A DNA stretch of 64,000 bases from Pseudomonas alkylphenolica. Its GTDB lineage: Bacteria; Pseudomonadota; Gammaproteobacteria; Pseudomonadales; Pseudomonadaceae. The notes under the pieces were generated by a model. That model did not search any database. It worked only from the letters and a program-made list of their open reading frames with translations, and was not told the DNA's origin. The stretch spans positions 2,287,501 through 2,351,500 of the forward strand of contig NZ_CP009048.1 of the NCBI RefSeq assembly GCF_000746525.1, read 5' to 3'. Positions 7,185-22,922 of the stretch are shown here, one piece after another; the first letter of the stretch is position 1, and each line of letters starts with the position of its first letter. The translations under genes and the position numbers were made by a program.

Positions 7185-9140
7185 TCAGGCCTCTTCCAGC
7201 TCCACCAGCACAGCCCCTTCACTGACCATCTCGCCTTCCTGGCAAAACAGCGCTTTGACCGTCCCGGCCTGCGGCGCACGGATGCTGTGTTCCATTTTCA
7301 TCGCTTCCAGCACCACCAGCTGGGTACCGGCCTCTACCGCCTGACCGACCTCCACCAGCACCCGCACGATACTGCCGTTCATGGGCGCGCTGAGGCCGCC
7401 CTGGTGGCTGTGGCTGGCATCGGCCTCGGCAATCGGATCGAAGGGCGTCACTGCGTGCAGTTCGCCGTCCCACTGCAGGTACAGGGTGGCGCCACGGCGG
7501 ATCGCCAGGTGCTGACGGCGCACTCCGTTGTCGTCGATGAGCAACTGCTCGCCTGCAAGCTTCAGGGCCGGTGCCGCGGCGTGGGTGAGGCTCAACGCCT
7601 GGCTCTGGCCATTGCTGTTCAGGTGCAGGCTGATCTGCGCCGGTACCCCGGCACGGAAACCGCTGTTGACCGCCCACGGCGAATGGCGATCGTCCAGGCG
7701 CGGTGCCAGAGGCTGGCTCTGGATGTAGGCTTCGCCCGCCGCTTGCCAGAACAGTGCCGGCAAGGGCTGCGGTGCCGGCAGCAGTTGTTCCTGATAGCGC
7801 GGGATGAAGCCGGTATCCAGTTCGGCGCTGGCAAACGCCGGGTGGGCCAGAATACGCCGCAGGAAGGCGATGTTGGTCTTCAGGCCGCCGATGGCAAACT
7901 CGTCGAGCATCGCCAGCAAGCGCAGGCGCGCCTGTTCGCGGGTCTGGCCCCAGGCAATCAGCTTGCCCAGCATCGGGTCGTAGAACGGCGAAATGCTGTC
8001 GCCCTCGCTGACGCCACTGTCGACCCGACGGCCTTCGCCGGGTGCCGACTCGCGGTACAGCGCCAGGTGTCCGGTGGCCGGCAGGAAGTCGTTGGCCGGG
8101 TCTTCGGCATACAGCCGCACTTCGATGGCATGGCCGTTCAGCGGCACCTGATCCTGGGTGATCGGCAACGGTTCGCCGCAGGCCACACGGATCTGCCAGG
8201 CGACCAGGTCGAGACCGGTGATGGCCTCGGTGACCGGGTGCTCGACCTGCAGGCGGGTGTTCATCTCCATGAAGAAGAACTCGCCACGCGCATCGAGCAG
8301 AAACTCGACGGTGCCCGCACCGACATAGCCGATGGCCTGCGCGGCCTTGACCGCAGCCTCGCCCATGGCCTGGCGCTGGGCGTTGCTCAAGCCCGGGGCC
8401 GGGGCTTCTTCGACGACTTTCTGGTGGCGGCGCTGGATCGAGCAGTCGCGCTCGTTGAGGTACAGGCAGTTGCCGTGCTGGTCGGCAAACACCTGGATCT
8501 CGACGTGACGTGGCTTGAGTACGTATTTCTCCACCAGCATGCGCGCGTCGCCGAACGAAGACTGTGCTTCACGTTTGGCGGAGGCCAGGGCTTCGCCGAG
8601 CTGGCTTTCGCTCTCGACGACTTTCATGCCCTTGCCGCCACCGCCGGCGGTGGCTTTGAGCAGCACCGGATAGCCGATTTTCTCGGCAGCGGCGCGGAAG
8701 GTTTCCAAGTCCTGGGCTTCGCCGTGATAGCCCGGCACCAGCGGCACACCGGCTTGTTCCATCAGGGCCTTGGCCGCTGACTTGCTGCCCATGGCGTCGA
8801 TGGCGCTGGCCGGTGGGCCGAGGAAGATCAACCCGGCCTGTTCGATGGCGCGGGCAAAGCCGGCGTTCTCGGACAGGAAGCCGTAGCCCGGGTGAATCGC
8901 CTGGGCGCCGCTGGCTTTGGCGGCGGCGATAAGTTTGTCGATGTCCAGGTAGCTTTCAGCGGCTTTGGCGCCGCCCAGGTCAACGCGGATATCGGCATCG
9001 CGGCTGTGCCGGGCATCGCGGTCAATGGCACTGTGCACGGCGACGGTGGTCAGGCCCAGGGCCTTGGCGGTGCGCATCACCCGGCAGGCGATTTCGCCAC
9101 GGTTGGCAACCAGCAGGGTGGTCAACGGCGTACGGGTCAT
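7185..9140 (-). CDS. liuD: Methylcrotonyl-CoA carboxylase, biotin-containing subunit
   Basis: A 651-residue enzyme with a biotin carboxylase N-terminal half (LLVANRGEIACRVMR start, ATP-grasp GGGGKGMK near 160-170, EMNTRLQVEHPVTE catalytic loop) and a C-terminal biotinyl domain with EAMKME near residue 615. It carboxylates biotin with ATP and bicarbonate; LiuB then transfers the carboxyl to 3-methylcrotonyl-CoA in leucine breakdown. It is the last gene of liuABCD, with a 4-nt ATGA overlap with liuC. Order and partners distinguish it from acetyl- or propionyl-CoA carboxylases. Confidence 0.93.
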   Translation of the reverse strand: MTRTPLTTLLVANRGEIACRVMRTAKALGLTTVAVHSAIDRDARHSRDADIRVDLGGAKAAESYLDIDKLIAAAKASGAQAIHPGYGFLSENAGFARAIEQAGLIFLGPPASAIDAMGSKSAAKALMEQAGVPLVPGYHGEAQDLETFRAAAEKIGYPVLLKATAGGGGKGMKVVESESQLGEALASAKREAQSSFGDARMLVEKYVLKPRHVEIQVFADQHGNCLYLNERDCSIQRRHQKVVEEAPAPGLSNAQRQAMGEAAVKAAQAIGYVGAGTVEFLLDARGEFFFMEMNTRLQVEHPVTEAITGLDLVAWQIRVACGEPLPITQDQVPLNGHAIEVRLYAEDPANDFLPATGHLALYRESAPGEGRRVDSGVSEGDSISPFYDPMLGKLIAWGQTREQARLRLLAMLDEFAIGGLKTNIAFLRRILAHPAFASAELDTGFIPRYQEQLLPAPQPLPALFWQAAGEAYIQSQPLAPRLDDRHSPWAVNSGFRAGVPAQISLHLNSNGQSQALSLTHAAAPALKLAGEQLLIDDNGVRRQHLAIRRGATLYLQWDGELHAVTPFDPIAEADASHSHQGGLSAPMNGSIVRVLVEVGQAVEAGTQLVVLEAMKMEHSIRAPQAGTVKALFCQEGEMVSEGAVLVELEEA

Positions 9141-9955
9141 GGGCGCGGTTCCTTGTTCGACGATTCGGCCTGCCAGGCCGGGCTGCGTTTTTCCAGGAAG
9201 GCGCGCAAGCCTTCCTGCCCCTCGGGGCTGACCCGGATACGGGCGATGGCGTTCTCGCAGTAGCGGCGCAGGGCCGGGGTCAGTTGGCCATGGCCGACTT
9301 CACGCAGCAGCTCTTTGCTGGCGCGCATGGCCTGCGGGCTGTTGAGCAGCAGGTTGTCGATCCATTGTTCGACCGCCTGTTCAAGCTCGGCAGCAGGATA
9401 GGCTTCGGCCAGCAGGCCCAGTTCACGGGCGCGCTCACCACTGAAGCGCTCGGCGGTCAGGGCATAACGGCGCGCGGCACGTTCACCCATGGCCTGCACC
9501 ACGAACGGGCTGATCACCGCAGGCGCCAGGCCGATGCGTACTTCCGACAGGCACAGTTGCGCGTCAACGGCGCCGATGGCCATGTCGCAGCAACTGATCA
9601 GGCCCAGCGCACCGCCGAAGGCGGCACCCTGGACCACGGCCAGGGTCGGCACCTTGAGCTTGGCCAGGTTGTACATCAGTTCGGCCAGCTCGCGGGCATC
9701 GTCGAGGTTGGTGCTGTAGTCCAGCGCCGCCGACTGCTGCATCCAGGCCAGGTCGGCACCGGCACTGAAGTGCCGGCCACGGCCGCGCAGCAGGACGAAG
9801 CGCAGGCTGGCGTCGGTGCCGAGCTGGTCGATGGCCAGGATCAGCTCGCGGATCATTTGCGCATTGAAGGCGTTGTTCTTGTCTTCCCGGCTTAGCCACA
9901 GGGTGGCGAAACCACGGGGGTCCTTGATCAGTTCAAGGGTAGTGAAGTCGCTCAT
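9137..9955 (-). CDS. liuC: Methylglutaconyl-CoA hydratase
   Basis: A 272-residue crotonase-fold enzyme (RGRGRHFSAGADLAWMQ oxyanion-hole segment; VQGAAFGGALGLISCCDMAIG second motif). It hydrates 3-methylglutaconyl-CoA to HMG-CoA. I use the ATG at 9955; a GTG lies two codons upstream at 9961, overlapping the liuB stop. Translational coupling on both sides supports one operon. The HMG-CoA lyase gene (liuE) that would complete the pathway is not in the window. Confidence 0.9.
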   Translation of the reverse strand: MSDFTTLELIKDPRGFATLWLSREDKNNAFNAQMIRELILAIDQLGTDASLRFVLLRGRGRHFSAGADLAWMQQSAALDYSTNLDDARELAELMYNLAKLKVPTLAVVQGAAFGGALGLISCCDMAIGAVDAQLCLSEVRIGLAPAVISPFVVQAMGERAARRYALTAERFSGERARELGLLAEAYPAAELEQAVEQWIDNLLLNSPQAMRASKELLREVGHGQLTPALRRYCENAIARIRVSPEGQEGLRAFLEKRSPAWQAESSNKEPRP

Positions 9956-9957
9956 GG

Positions 9958-11565
9958 TCACATCCGGAAAATGCCGAAACGGCTTTGTTCGATCGGTGCG
10001 TTGAGGGCGGCGGACAACGCCAGGCCAAGAATCTCGCGGGTTTGCGCCGGGTCAATGACACCGTCGTCCCACAAGCGGGCGCTGGAGTAGTAGGGGTGGC
10101 CCTGGTGCTCGTACTGGTCGAGGATCGGCTGCTTGAGCCGTGCTTCGTCCTCGGCGCTGAACGGATGGCCACTGCGTTCGCTCTGTTCGCGCTTGACCTG
10201 GGCCAGCACGCCGGCCGCCTGTTCGGCACCCATCACGCCGATGCGCGCGTTCGGCCACATCCACAGGAAGCGTGGATCGTAGGCGCGGCCGCACATGCCG
10301 TAGTTGCCCGCACCGAAACTGCCGCCGATGATCACGGTGAACTTCGGCACCTGGGCGCAGGCCACTGCGGTCACCAGCTTGGCGCCGTGCTTGGCGATGC
10401 CGCCGGCTTCGTATTTCTGCCCGACCATGAAGCCGGTGATGTTCTGCAGGAACAGCAGCGGAATGCCGCGCTGGCAGGCCAGTTCAATGAAGTGCGCGCC
10501 TTTTTGCGCAGCTTCGGCGAACAGAATGCCGTTGTTGGCGAGGATCGCTACCGGATAGCCGTGCAGGTGCGCAAAGCCACACACCAGGGTGGTGCCGAAC
10601 AACGCCTTGAACTCATCGAACACCGAGCCGTCGACCAGGCGGGCAATCACTTCACGCACGTCGAACGGCTGCTTGGCGTCGGCCGGTACCACGCCGTACA
10701 GCTCCTGAGCGTCGTACAGCGGTGCAATCGGCGCCTGCTGTGTCAGTTTGCCCAGCTTGTGCCAGTTGAGGTTGGCCACACAGCGCCGGGCGATGGCCAG
10801 GGCATGCTCGTCGTTGTCGGCATAGTGGTCGGCAACGCCACTGGTCTTGCAGTGCACGTCGGCGCCACCGAGGTCTTCGGCGCTGACCACTTCACCGGTC
10901 GCCGCTTTGACCAGTGGTGGGCCGGCGAGAAAGATCGTCGCCTGCTGGCGGACCATGATCGCCTCGTCGGCCATGGCCGGCACATAGGCGCCGCCCGCGG
11001 TGCACGAGCCCATGACCACGGCAATCTGCGGGATCCCCAGGGCACTCATATTGGCCTGGTTGAAGAAGATCCGCCCGAAGTGCTCGCGGTCCGGGAATAC
11101 TTCATCCTGGCGCGGCAGGTTGGCGCCGCCGGAATCCACCAGGTACAGGCAGGGCAGGCGGTTCTGCAGGGCAATGGCCTGGGCGCGCAGGTGTTTTTTC
11201 ACGGTCAGCGGGTAGTAGGAGCCGCCTTTGACCGTGGCGTCGTTGGCCACGATCATGCATTCGACACCTTCGACCCGGCCGATCCCGGCGATCACGCCAG
11301 CGGCCGGAACGTCTTCGCCGTACACCGCATGCGCCGCCAGCTGGCCGATCTCGAGGAACGGTGAACCGGGGTCGAGCAGGCGGTCAATGCGCTCGCGCGG
11401 CAGCAGTTTGCCCCGCGAGGTGTGGCGCTCCTGGGCCTTGTGGCCGCCGCCCTCGTGGACCTTGGCCAGCAAGGTGCGCAGAGCCTGGACCTGTTCAAGC
11501 ATGGCCGCGCTATTGGTGGCAAACTCGGCCGAACGCGGGTTGATCTGGGTGTGCAGGGTAGCCAT
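9958..11565 (-). CDS. liuB: Methylcrotonyl-CoA carboxylase, carboxyltransferase subunit
   Basis: A 535-residue carboxyltransferase of the propionyl/methylcrotonyl type, with two crotonase-like halves ([22 protein letters not shown]; later [22 protein letters not shown]). It receives CO2 from the biotin of LiuD and carboxylates 3-methylcrotonyl-CoA. Length matches the family (about 535). It lies 19 nt after liuA and overlaps or abuts liuC. Confidence 0.93.
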   Translation of the reverse strand: MATLHTQINPRSAEFATNSAAMLEQVQALRTLLAKVHEGGGHKAQERHTSRGKLLPRERIDRLLDPGSPFLEIGQLAAHAVYGEDVPAAGVIAGIGRVEGVECMIVANDATVKGGSYYPLTVKKHLRAQAIALQNRLPCLYLVDSGGANLPRQDEVFPDREHFGRIFFNQANMSALGIPQIAVVMGSCTAGGAYVPAMADEAIMVRQQATIFLAGPPLVKAATGEVVSAEDLGGADVHCKTSGVADHYADNDEHALAIARRCVANLNWHKLGKLTQQAPIAPLYDAQELYGVVPADAKQPFDVREVIARLVDGSVFDEFKALFGTTLVCGFAHLHGYPVAILANNGILFAEAAQKGAHFIELACQRGIPLLFLQNITGFMVGQKYEAGGIAKHGAKLVTAVACAQVPKFTVIIGGSFGAGNYGMCGRAYDPRFLWMWPNARIGVMGAEQAAGVLAQVKREQSERSGHPFSAEDEARLKQPILDQYEHQGHPYYSSARLWDDGVIDPAQTREILGLALSAALNAPIEQSRFGIFRM

Positions 11566-11584
11566 GGGCGCGTTGTCCTTGTGC

Positions 11585-12748
11585 TCAGCGGGTTTCGTTG
11601 AACAGTTCGCGCCCGATCAGCATCCGGCGGATTTCGCTGGTGCCGGCGCCGATCTCGTAGAGCTTGGCGTCGCGCAGCAGGCGACCGGCCGGGAACTCGT
11701 TGATGTAGCCGTTGCCACCGAGGATCTGGATCGCTTCGAGGGCCATCTGGGTGGCGCGTTCGGCGGTGTAGAGAATCACCCCGGCGGCGTCCTTGCGCGT
11801 GGTTTCGGCGCGATCGCAGGCCTGGGCCACGGCATACAGGTAGGCGCGGCTGGCATTGAGCTGGGTGTACATGTCGGCGATCTTGCCCTGGATCAGCTGG
11901 AACTCGCCGATGCTTTGGCCGAACTGTTTGCGGTCATGAATGTACGGCACCACCAGGTCCATACAGGCCTGCATGATCCCGGTCGGGCCGCCGGAGAGCA
12001 CCACGCGCTCGTAGTCCAGGCCGCTCATCAGCACCTTCACGCCGCCGTTGAGCACACCAAGGATGTTCTCCTTCGGCACTTCGACGTTGTCGAAGAACAG
12101 CTCGCAGGTGTTGGAGCCGCGCATGCCCAGCTTGTCAAACTTGTTGCTGCGGCTGAAGCCTTTCCAGTCACGCTCGACAATAAAGGCGGTGATGCCGTGC
12201 GGGCCTTTGTCCAGGTCGGTCTTGGCGTAGATCACATAGGTGTTGGCGTCGGGGCCGTTGGTGATCCAGGTCTTGCTGCCGTTGAGGACGAAATGGTCGC
12301 CGCGCTCTTCGGCGCGCAGCTTCATCGACACCACGTCGGAGCCGGCATTCGGTTCGCTCATGGCCAGGGCGCCGATGTGCTCGCCGCTGATCAGCTTGGG
12401 CAGGTACTTGGCCTTCTGTTCGGCATTGCCGTTGCGGTTGATCTGGTTGACGCAGAGGTTGGAGTGGGCGCCGTAGGAGAGGGCGACCGAGGCCGAGCCG
12501 CGGCTGATTTCTTCCATGGCCACCACGTGGGCCAGGTAGCCCAGGCCGGCGCCGCCGTATTCTTCGCTGACGGTGATGCCGAGCAGGCCCATGTCACCGA
12601 ACTTGCGCCACATGTCGGCGGGGAACAGGTTGTCCTGGTCGATCTGCGCCGCGCGCGGTGCCAGCTCTGCCGCAACGAAGGACTGCACCTGGTCGCGCAG
12701 CATGTCGATGGTTTCGCCCAGGGCGAAGTTCAGGGTTGGATAATGCAT
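11585..12748 (-). CDS. liuA: Isovaleryl-CoA dehydrogenase
   Basis: A 387-residue acyl-CoA dehydrogenase, FAD-dependent. The catalytic Glu lies in [14 protein letters not shown], as in isovaleryl-CoA dehydrogenases where it is in helix G, and the FAD/substrate motif [18 protein letters not shown] is present. It is the first gene of the liu operon, oxidising isovaleryl-CoA to 3-methylcrotonyl-CoA. The leader contains a Crc/Hfq-like CA motif and two LiuR-type palindromes. Confidence 0.93.
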   Translation of the reverse strand: MHYPTLNFALGETIDMLRDQVQSFVAAELAPRAAQIDQDNLFPADMWRKFGDMGLLGITVSEEYGGAGLGYLAHVVAMEEISRGSASVALSYGAHSNLCVNQINRNGNAEQKAKYLPKLISGEHIGALAMSEPNAGSDVVSMKLRAEERGDHFVLNGSKTWITNGPDANTYVIYAKTDLDKGPHGITAFIVERDWKGFSRSNKFDKLGMRGSNTCELFFDNVEVPKENILGVLNGGVKVLMSGLDYERVVLSGGPTGIMQACMDLVVPYIHDRKQFGQSIGEFQLIQGKIADMYTQLNASRAYLYAVAQACDRAETTRKDAAGVILYTAERATQMALEAIQILGGNGYINEFPAGRLLRDAKLYEIGAGTSEIRRMLIGRELFNETR

Positions 12749-12760
12749 GCGGGCACCTTC

Positions 12761-12777
12761 TGTTGTTTATTGTTGGA
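12761..12777 (-). promoter_or_regulatory. Crc/Hfq CA motif in the liuA leader
   Basis: On the minus strand CCAACAATAAACAACAG includes AACAATAA, an exact AAYAAYAA match, directly upstream of the AGAAGG ribosome binding site. Hfq/Crc binding here would repress translation of liuA on preferred carbon sources. Confidence 0.55.
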
Positions 12778-12792
12778 GTTCATCGCGGGGCT

Positions 12793-12816
12793 GTGGGAGC
12801 GGGCTTGCCCCGCGAT
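12793..12816. repeat. Single REP unit
   Basis: One REP copy in the liuA leader; an ATCGCGGGG piece just before it may be the residue of a second arm. Confidence 0.85.
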
Positions 12817-12827
12817 CAGCAATCACC

Positions 12828-12893
12828 TTTACGTTAACGTAAACCTGAGCCGTGCGACTGTCAATCTCACCATGACCTTTACGTTAACGTAAA
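12828..12893. promoter_or_regulatory. Two LiuR-type operators in the divergent liuA/acyl-CoA synthetase region
   Basis: TTTACGTTAACGTAAA occurs as a perfect 16-bp palindrome at 12828-12843 and again at 12878-12893, 50 bp apart (about five helical turns). The sequence resembles operators of the MerR-family repressor LiuR of branched-chain degradation. One site serves each divergent promoter. liuR itself is not in the window. Confidence 0.65.
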
Positions 12894-12931
12894 TATGCGC
12901 CAGAGTAAGACCCGCTTGAATCAGCTCCCAG

Positions 12932-12947
12932 AACAACCACAACAAGG
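12932..12947 (+). promoter_or_regulatory. Crc/Hfq CA motif overlapping the acyl-CoA synthetase RBS
   Basis: AACAACCACAACAAGG runs into the AAGGGA ribosome binding site 7 nt before the ATG, the arrangement by which Crc/Hfq represses translation. Confidence 0.5.
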
Positions 12948-12954
12948 GATCGCC

Positions 12955-14628
12955 ATGAATCAACCGAGCTATACCCAGGGTCGTCAGGACAAGCCCTTGC
13001 TGGCCATGACTATCGGCCAGGCGTTTGACAATACCGTGTCACGTTTCGCTGATCGCGAAGCCCTGGTGGTACGCCACCAGCAGCTGCGCTACAGCTGGCA
13101 GCAATTGGCTGACAGCGTTGACCATCACGCCCGGGCACTGATGGCCCTGGGCCTGAAGAGCGGCGATCGCCTGGGGATCTGGGCACCGAACTGCGCGCAG
13201 TGGTGCATTGCCCAGTTCGCCACAGCGAAGATCGGCGTGATCCTGGTCAACATCAACCCGGCCTACCGCACCAGCGAACTTGAGTATGTGCTCAAACAGT
13301 CAGGTTGCCAGTGGCTGATCTGCGCCGGGGCATTCAAAACCTCCGACTACCACGCCATGCTCGCTGAGCTGCTGCCCGACCTTGACGGGCAACAGCCTGG
13401 GCAACTGAACTGCGAACGGTTGCCGGAGCTGCGCGGGCTGATCAGCCTGGATGCCGCGCCGCCTGTGGGCTTTTTGCCCTGGAACGGGTTGGCGGCACTG
13501 GCCGGGCAGACCACTTTGGCCGACTACCAGGCCCGCCAGCAAAGCCTGCAGTTCGATCAGCCGGTGAATATCCAGTACACCTCCGGCACCACCGGCTTTC
13601 CCAAGGGCGCGACCCTCAGCCATTACAACATCCTCAACAATGGCTACATGGTCGGGGAAAGCCTGGGCCTGAGCGAGCAGGACCGCATGGTGATCCCGGT
13701 GCCGTTGTACCACTGCTTCGGCATGGTCATGGGCAACCTGGGCTGCGTCACCCATGGCAGCACCATGATCTATCCCAATGACGCCTTCGACCCCTTGCTC
13801 ACCCTTGGCACGGTCGCGGAAGAACAGGCCACCGCGCTGTATGGCGTGCCGACCATGTTCATCGCCATGCTCGACCATCCCCAGCGCGGCGATTTCGACC
13901 TGTCGAGCTTGCGCACCGGGATCATGGCCGGCGCCACTTGTCCGATCGAAGTAATGCGCCGGGTCATCGACCAGATGCACATGAGCGAGGTGCAGATTGC
14001 CTACGGCATGACCGAAACCAGCCCGGTGTCTTTGCAAACCGGCGCCGATGACGAGCTGGAACTGCGGGTGACCACGGTCGGCCGCACCCAGCCGCAGCTG
14101 GAGAGCAAGATCGTCGACGAACACGGCTGCATCGTCCCGCGTGGGCAGATGGGTGAACTGTGCACGCGCGGTTACAGCGTGATGCTTGGTTACTGGGGCA
14201 ACCCGGAGGCCACCCACGAGTCCATCGACCCGGCCGGCTGGATGCACACCGGCGACCTGGCGACCATGGATGAAGCGGGTTACGTGTGCATTGCCGGGCG
14301 CAACAAGGACATGATCATTCGCGGCGGCGAGAACATCTATCCGCGTGAGCTGGAGGAGTTTTTCTTCACCCACCCGGCTGTGGCGGATGTGCAGGTGATC
14401 GGCATTCCGGATGAGCGCTATGGCGAGGAGATCGTGGCCTGGATCAAGTTTCACCCCGGCCACAGCGCCAGCGAGATCGAACTGCAGCAGTGGTGCAAGA
14501 GCCGCATTGCCCACTTCAAGACCCCGCGTCACTTCCGCTTTGTCGATGAGTTTCCGATGACGGTGACCGGCAAGGTGCAGAAGTTCCGCATGCGCGAAAT
14601 CAGTATCGAAGAGCTTAGTAGTCGCTGA
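12955..14628 (+). CDS. AMP-binding acyl-CoA synthetase
   Basis: A 557-residue ANL-superfamily ligase. It has the P-loop [13 protein letters not shown] (about 215), the adenylate motif YGMTETSP (about 350), and the hinge/C-domain [16 protein letters not shown] with the catalytic Lys in [12 protein letters not shown] near the end. It activates a fatty or branched acid with ATP and CoA. The context, divergent from liuA and sharing LiuR-like operators, suggests a substrate feeding the liu pathway such as isovalerate or an isoprenoid acid, but this is inference. The ATG at 12955 has a good AAGGGA site; the frame opens at 12895. Confidence 0.85.
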   Translation: MNQPSYTQGRQDKPLLAMTIGQAFDNTVSRFADREALVVRHQQLRYSWQQLADSVDHHARALMALGLKSGDRLGIWAPNCAQWCIAQFATAKIGVILVNINPAYRTSELEYVLKQSGCQWLICAGAFKTSDYHAMLAELLPDLDGQQPGQLNCERLPELRGLISLDAAPPVGFLPWNGLAALAGQTTLADYQARQQSLQFDQPVNIQYTSGTTGFPKGATLSHYNILNNGYMVGESLGLSEQDRMVIPVPLYHCFGMVMGNLGCVTHGSTMIYPNDAFDPLLTLGTVAEEQATALYGVPTMFIAMLDHPQRGDFDLSSLRTGIMAGATCPIEVMRRVIDQMHMSEVQIAYGMTETSPVSLQTGADDELELRVTTVGRTQPQLESKIVDEHGCIVPRGQMGELCTRGYSVMLGYWGNPEATHESIDPAGWMHTGDLATMDEAGYVCIAGRNKDMIIRGGENIYPRELEEFFFTHPAVADVQVIGIPDERYGEEIVAWIKFHPGHSASEIELQQWCKSRIAHFKTPRHFRFVDEFPMTVTGKVQKFRMREISIEELSSR

Positions 14629-14640
14629 AATCGGCATCAG

Positions 14641-14710
14641 GTGGGAGCGGGCTTGCCCCGCGAGGCGATGTGGCTGACAGATTGCAATCGCGGGGCAAGC
14701 CCGCTCCCAC
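14641..14710. repeat. REP pair (convergent arms)
   Basis: Two complementary REP units directly after the acyl-CoA synthetase gene; the left arm ends CGAGGC instead of CGATGC. Confidence 0.9.
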
Positions 14711-14730
14711 AGCCCCAACCGCGATACAGG

Positions 14731-14886
14731 CTATGCTTTCGCTTCCACCGGCGGCTCGTCGCTTGGCGGGGCGCCCACGGTGGGCTTGACCGGCAATTCA
14801 TCGGGTTCTTCATCCGGCACCACAGGCGGTAATGTCGGGTCGTCTATATTCGGATCGGGCGTTTCTGCCGGGATGGGAATGTTCAT
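14731..14886 (-). CDS. Small Pro/acid-rich protein, 51 residues
   Basis: A 51-codon frame starting MNIPIPAETPDPNIDDP. It is rich in Pro, Asp and Glu with no cysteine or membrane segment, so probably disordered. GAGG lies 7-8 nt upstream of the ATG on the minus strand. It lies between a REP and glgE, divergent from the trehalose/glycogen operon. I do not recognise a function; similar short proline/acid proteins occur in other pseudomonads, from memory. Confidence 0.5.
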   Translation of the reverse strand: MNIPIPAETPDPNIDDPTLPPVVPDEEPDELPVKPTVGAPPSDEPPVEAKA

Positions 14887-15029
14887 GGCCTGACCTCGCA
14901 ACGGGGCTGGAAATGATCGGGTTCAGTGGTTTTCGACTACAGGCAGCCCCAATCGCTCATTTTTTTTGAACCCCACGCTCGCCACCGGCTCTGAACTCTT
15001 ACCGCCATCTGGTAATGGAGCGACGTTCG

Positions 15030-17054
<2,025 letters not shown>

Positions 17055-17067
17055 AAAGGAGTCGAAC

Positions 17068-20379
<3,312 letters not shown>

Positions 20380-22590
20380 ATGAATCAACGCAAGCGCGAG
20401 GAAGGCGGGCTGGATCAACGTGACATCGATGCCCTGGTCAGGGCCGAGCATGCTGACCCGTTCGCTGTGCTTGGCCCGCACCCTGATGGTGCAGGCGGCC
20501 AGTTTGTCCGCGCCTATTTGCCCAATGCCTTGAGCGTGCAGGCCCTGAGCCGTGACGATGGGCGGCTGCTGGGTGAGCTGGAGCAGCAACCGGTGCCGGG
20601 CCTGTTCATTGCCCATCTGTCTGAGCAGCAGCCCTATGTGCTGCGGATTCAGTGGGCCAGCGGTGAGCAGATCACCGAAGACACCTATAGCTTCGGCCCG
20701 CTGCTGGGGGACATGGACCTGTACCTGTTTGCCGAGGGCAATCACCGTGACCTCGCCGCCAGCATGGGCGCGCAGCTGCTGCTGATCGACGGTATCGAGG
20801 GGGTGCGTTTTTCCGTGTGGGCACCCAACGCCCGGCGGGTGTCGGTGGTCGGCGACTTCAACAACTGGGACGGCCGGCGGCACCCTATGCGCCTGCGTCA
20901 TGCCTCAGGTGTGTGGGAGCTGTTCGTACCGCGCCTGCAGGCCGGTGAAGCCTACAAGTACGAAGTACTGGGCCGCGAAGGCATCCTGCCGCTCAAAGCC
21001 GATCCCCTGGCGCGGGCCACCGAGTTGCCGCCGAGCACGGCGTCAAAGGTCGCCGGTCCGCTGGCCTATGACTGGCAGGACCAGCAGTGGATGCAGGAGC
21101 GTGGAGACCGCCAGGCCACCACTGCGCCGCTGTCGATCTACGAACTGCACGCCGGCTCCTGGCAGTGCGAACTGGACGACACCGGCGAAGTGGCGCGCTT
21201 TTTCAACTGGCGCGAACTGGCCGAACGCCTGGTGCCCTATATCCAGAAAACCGGCTTCACCCATATCGAGCTGATGCCGATCATGGAACACCCCTTCGGC
21301 GGTTCCTGGGGTTATCAGCCGCTGTCGCTGTTCGCGCCCACCGCGCGTTATGGCTCGGCCGAAGACTTCGCCGCCTTCATTGATGCCTGCCACCAGGCTG
21401 AAATCGGCGTGATCCTCGACTGGGTGCCAGCGCATTTCCCCACCGACAGCCATGGCCTGGCGCGTTTCGATGGCACCGCTTTGTATGAATACGAGAACCC
21501 GCTTGAAGGCTTTCACCAGGACTGGGACACCCTGATCTACAACCTCGGGCGTACCGAAGTGCACGGCTTCATGCTGGCCTCGGCGTTGCATTGGTTGAAA
21601 CACTTTCATATCGACGGCCTGCGCGTCGATGCCGTGGCCTCAATGCTTTACCGCGACTACTCGCGCAAGGCAGGCGAATGGGTGCCCAACCGCCATGGTG
21701 GGCGTGAGAACCTGGAAGCCATCGATTTTCTCCGCCACCTCAACGACGTCGTTGCCATCGAAGCGCCGGGTGCGCTGATGATCGCCGAGGAATCCACCGC
21801 TTGGCCCGGCGTCAGCCAGCCGACCCAGCAGGGCGGCCTGGGTTTTAACTACAAGTGGAACATGGGCTGGATGCACGACACCCTGCACTACATCCAGAAC
21901 GACCCGATCCACCGTACCTACCACCACAACGAAATGAGCTTCGGCTTGATCTATGCGTATTCCGAGCACTTCATCCTGCCGATCTCCCACGATGAAGTGG
22001 TGCATGGCAAGCATTCGCTGATCGACAAAATGCCCGGAGACCGCTGGCAGAAGTTCGCCAACCTGCGCGCCTACCTGACCTTCATGTGGGCGCATCCGGG
22101 CAAGAAACTGCTGTTCATGGGCTGCGAGTTCGGCCAGTGGCGCGAGTGGAACCATGACAGTGAGCTGGACTGGTACCTGCTCAAGTATCCCGAGCACCTG
22201 GGGGTTCAGCGCTTGGTGGGCGACCTCAACCGGCTGTACCGCGAAGAGCGCTCCTTGCATGAACAGGACTGCCTGCCCCAAGGCTTCCAGTGGCTGATTG
22301 GCGACGATGCGCACAATAGCGTGTATGCCTGGTTGCGCTGGAGTGCCAGTGGCGAACCGTTGCTGGTGGTGGCCAACTTCACCCCCGTGCCGCGGGAGGG
22401 CTATCGCATCGGAGTGCCGTTCGGGGAGCGTTGGGTCGAAGTGCTCAACAGCGATGCCGAAGGGTATGCCGGGTCCAACTACGGCAACCTCGGGGAGGTG
22501 GCGAGTGAGGCGGTGGCCAGTCATGGGCAGCCGTTGTCGCTGGGGTTGAATCTGCCGCCGTTGGGGGTGTTGATTTTGCGGCCACGGTGA
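20380..22590 (+). CDS. glgB: 1,4-alpha-glucan branching enzyme
   Basis: A 736-residue GH13_9 branching enzyme. The N-terminal CBM48 modules ([23 protein letters not shown] near 150) precede the barrel with [15 protein letters not shown] (nucleophile Asp), [12 protein letters not shown] (acid/base Glu) and [10 protein letters not shown]. It introduces alpha-1,6 branches in the glucan made by GlgE. It starts on the base after the treS stop, so it is surely co-translated. Confidence 0.94.
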   Translation: MNQRKREEGGLDQRDIDALVRAEHADPFAVLGPHPDGAGGQFVRAYLPNALSVQALSRDDGRLLGELEQQPVPGLFIAHLSEQQPYVLRIQWASGEQITEDTYSFGPLLGDMDLYLFAEGNHRDLAASMGAQLLLIDGIEGVRFSVWAPNARRVSVVGDFNNWDGRRHPMRLRHASGVWELFVPRLQAGEAYKYEVLGREGILPLKADPLARATELPPSTASKVAGPLAYDWQDQQWMQERGDRQATTAPLSIYELHAGSWQCELDDTGEVARFFNWRELAERLVPYIQKTGFTHIELMPIMEHPFGGSWGYQPLSLFAPTARYGSAEDFAAFIDACHQAEIGVILDWVPAHFPTDSHGLARFDGTALYEYENPLEGFHQDWDTLIYNLGRTEVHGFMLASALHWLKHFHIDGLRVDAVASMLYRDYSRKAGEWVPNRHGGRENLEAIDFLRHLNDVVAIEAPGALMIAEESTAWPGVSQPTQQGGLGFNYKWNMGWMHDTLHYIQNDPIHRTYHHNEMSFGLIYAYSEHFILPISHDEVVHGKHSLIDKMPGDRWQKFANLRAYLTFMWAHPGKKLLFMGCEFGQWREWNHDSELDWYLLKYPEHLGVQRLVGDLNRLYREERSLHEQDCLPQGFQWLIGDDAHNSVYAWLRWSASGEPLLVVANFTPVPREGYRIGVPFGERWVEVLNSDAEGYAGSNYGNLGEVASEAVASHGQPLSLGLNLPPLGVLILRPR

Positions 22591-22616
22591 ACGGTCGGCA
22601 TTTTTGGCGATTGCTC

Positions 22617-22640
22617 GAGTGCGCAACTTCTTGCGCACTC
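22617..22640. repeat. Hairpin repeat GTGCGCAA-CTTC-TTGCGCAC
   Basis: A perfect 10-bp stem (GAGTGCGCAA/TTGCGCACTC) with a CTTC loop just after glgB. No U run follows, so it is a poor intrinsic terminator. The same motif recurs at 22712-22753. Confidence 0.75.
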
Positions 22641-22680
22641 AAATTTGCATAATCCCCCGTTTTACTCCCTTTTTATCGCT

Positions 22681-22753
22681 ACAGGCCACGGCCCACGTGG
22701 CCTGTAGCCGAGTGCGCAACTTCTTGCACAGTACTGCGCAAGAAGTTGCGCAC
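22681..22753. repeat. Two further hairpins, one with a 16-bp stem
   Basis: 22681-22705 folds as ACAGGCCAC/GTGGCCTGT with a 7-nt loop. 22712-22727 (GTGCGCAACTTCTTGC) pairs perfectly with 22738-22753 over 16 bp with a 10-nt loop. The GTGCGCAACTTCTTGC unit is the same as in the hairpin after glgB. A TTTTAAT follows the last arm, so the set may also terminate transcription before hcp. Confidence 0.75.
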
Positions 22754-22838
22754 TTTTAATCGGCTTTTCCTGCTGAAATTCGCTCCAGTCATGCCGAGAA
22801 CGGCTACAAGCCCCGGTTTATAAGGCTTGAGCAACTTA

Positions 22839-22854
22839 TGGCATGCCTCTTGTA
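22839..22854 (+). promoter_or_regulatory. Candidate sigma-54 promoter of hcp
   Basis: TGGCATGCCTCTTGTA keeps the GG of the -24 element with 10-nt spacing to GT in place of the usual GC at -12. It lies 69 nt before the hcp start; sigma-54 control of hcp is known in other pseudomonads. Confidence 0.4.
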
Positions 22855-22922
22855 TTGGGTATAGGGACCCAGTGGGTGATTTTACCCGCCGGGCACTTCT
22901 CTATTTTCAGCAAGGAGCATTC

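Noticed and set aside
7287..8780. A 497-codon plus-strand frame
   Set aside because: It lies fully antisense to liuD; no family resemblance or ribosome site.
11228..12892. A 554-codon plus-strand frame
   Set aside because: Antisense to liuB and liuA; it crosses the REP and LiuR operators.
22617..22753. Possible CRISPR-like repeats
   Set aside because: The units are inverted, of unequal spacing and only a few; no spacer pattern and no cas genes.
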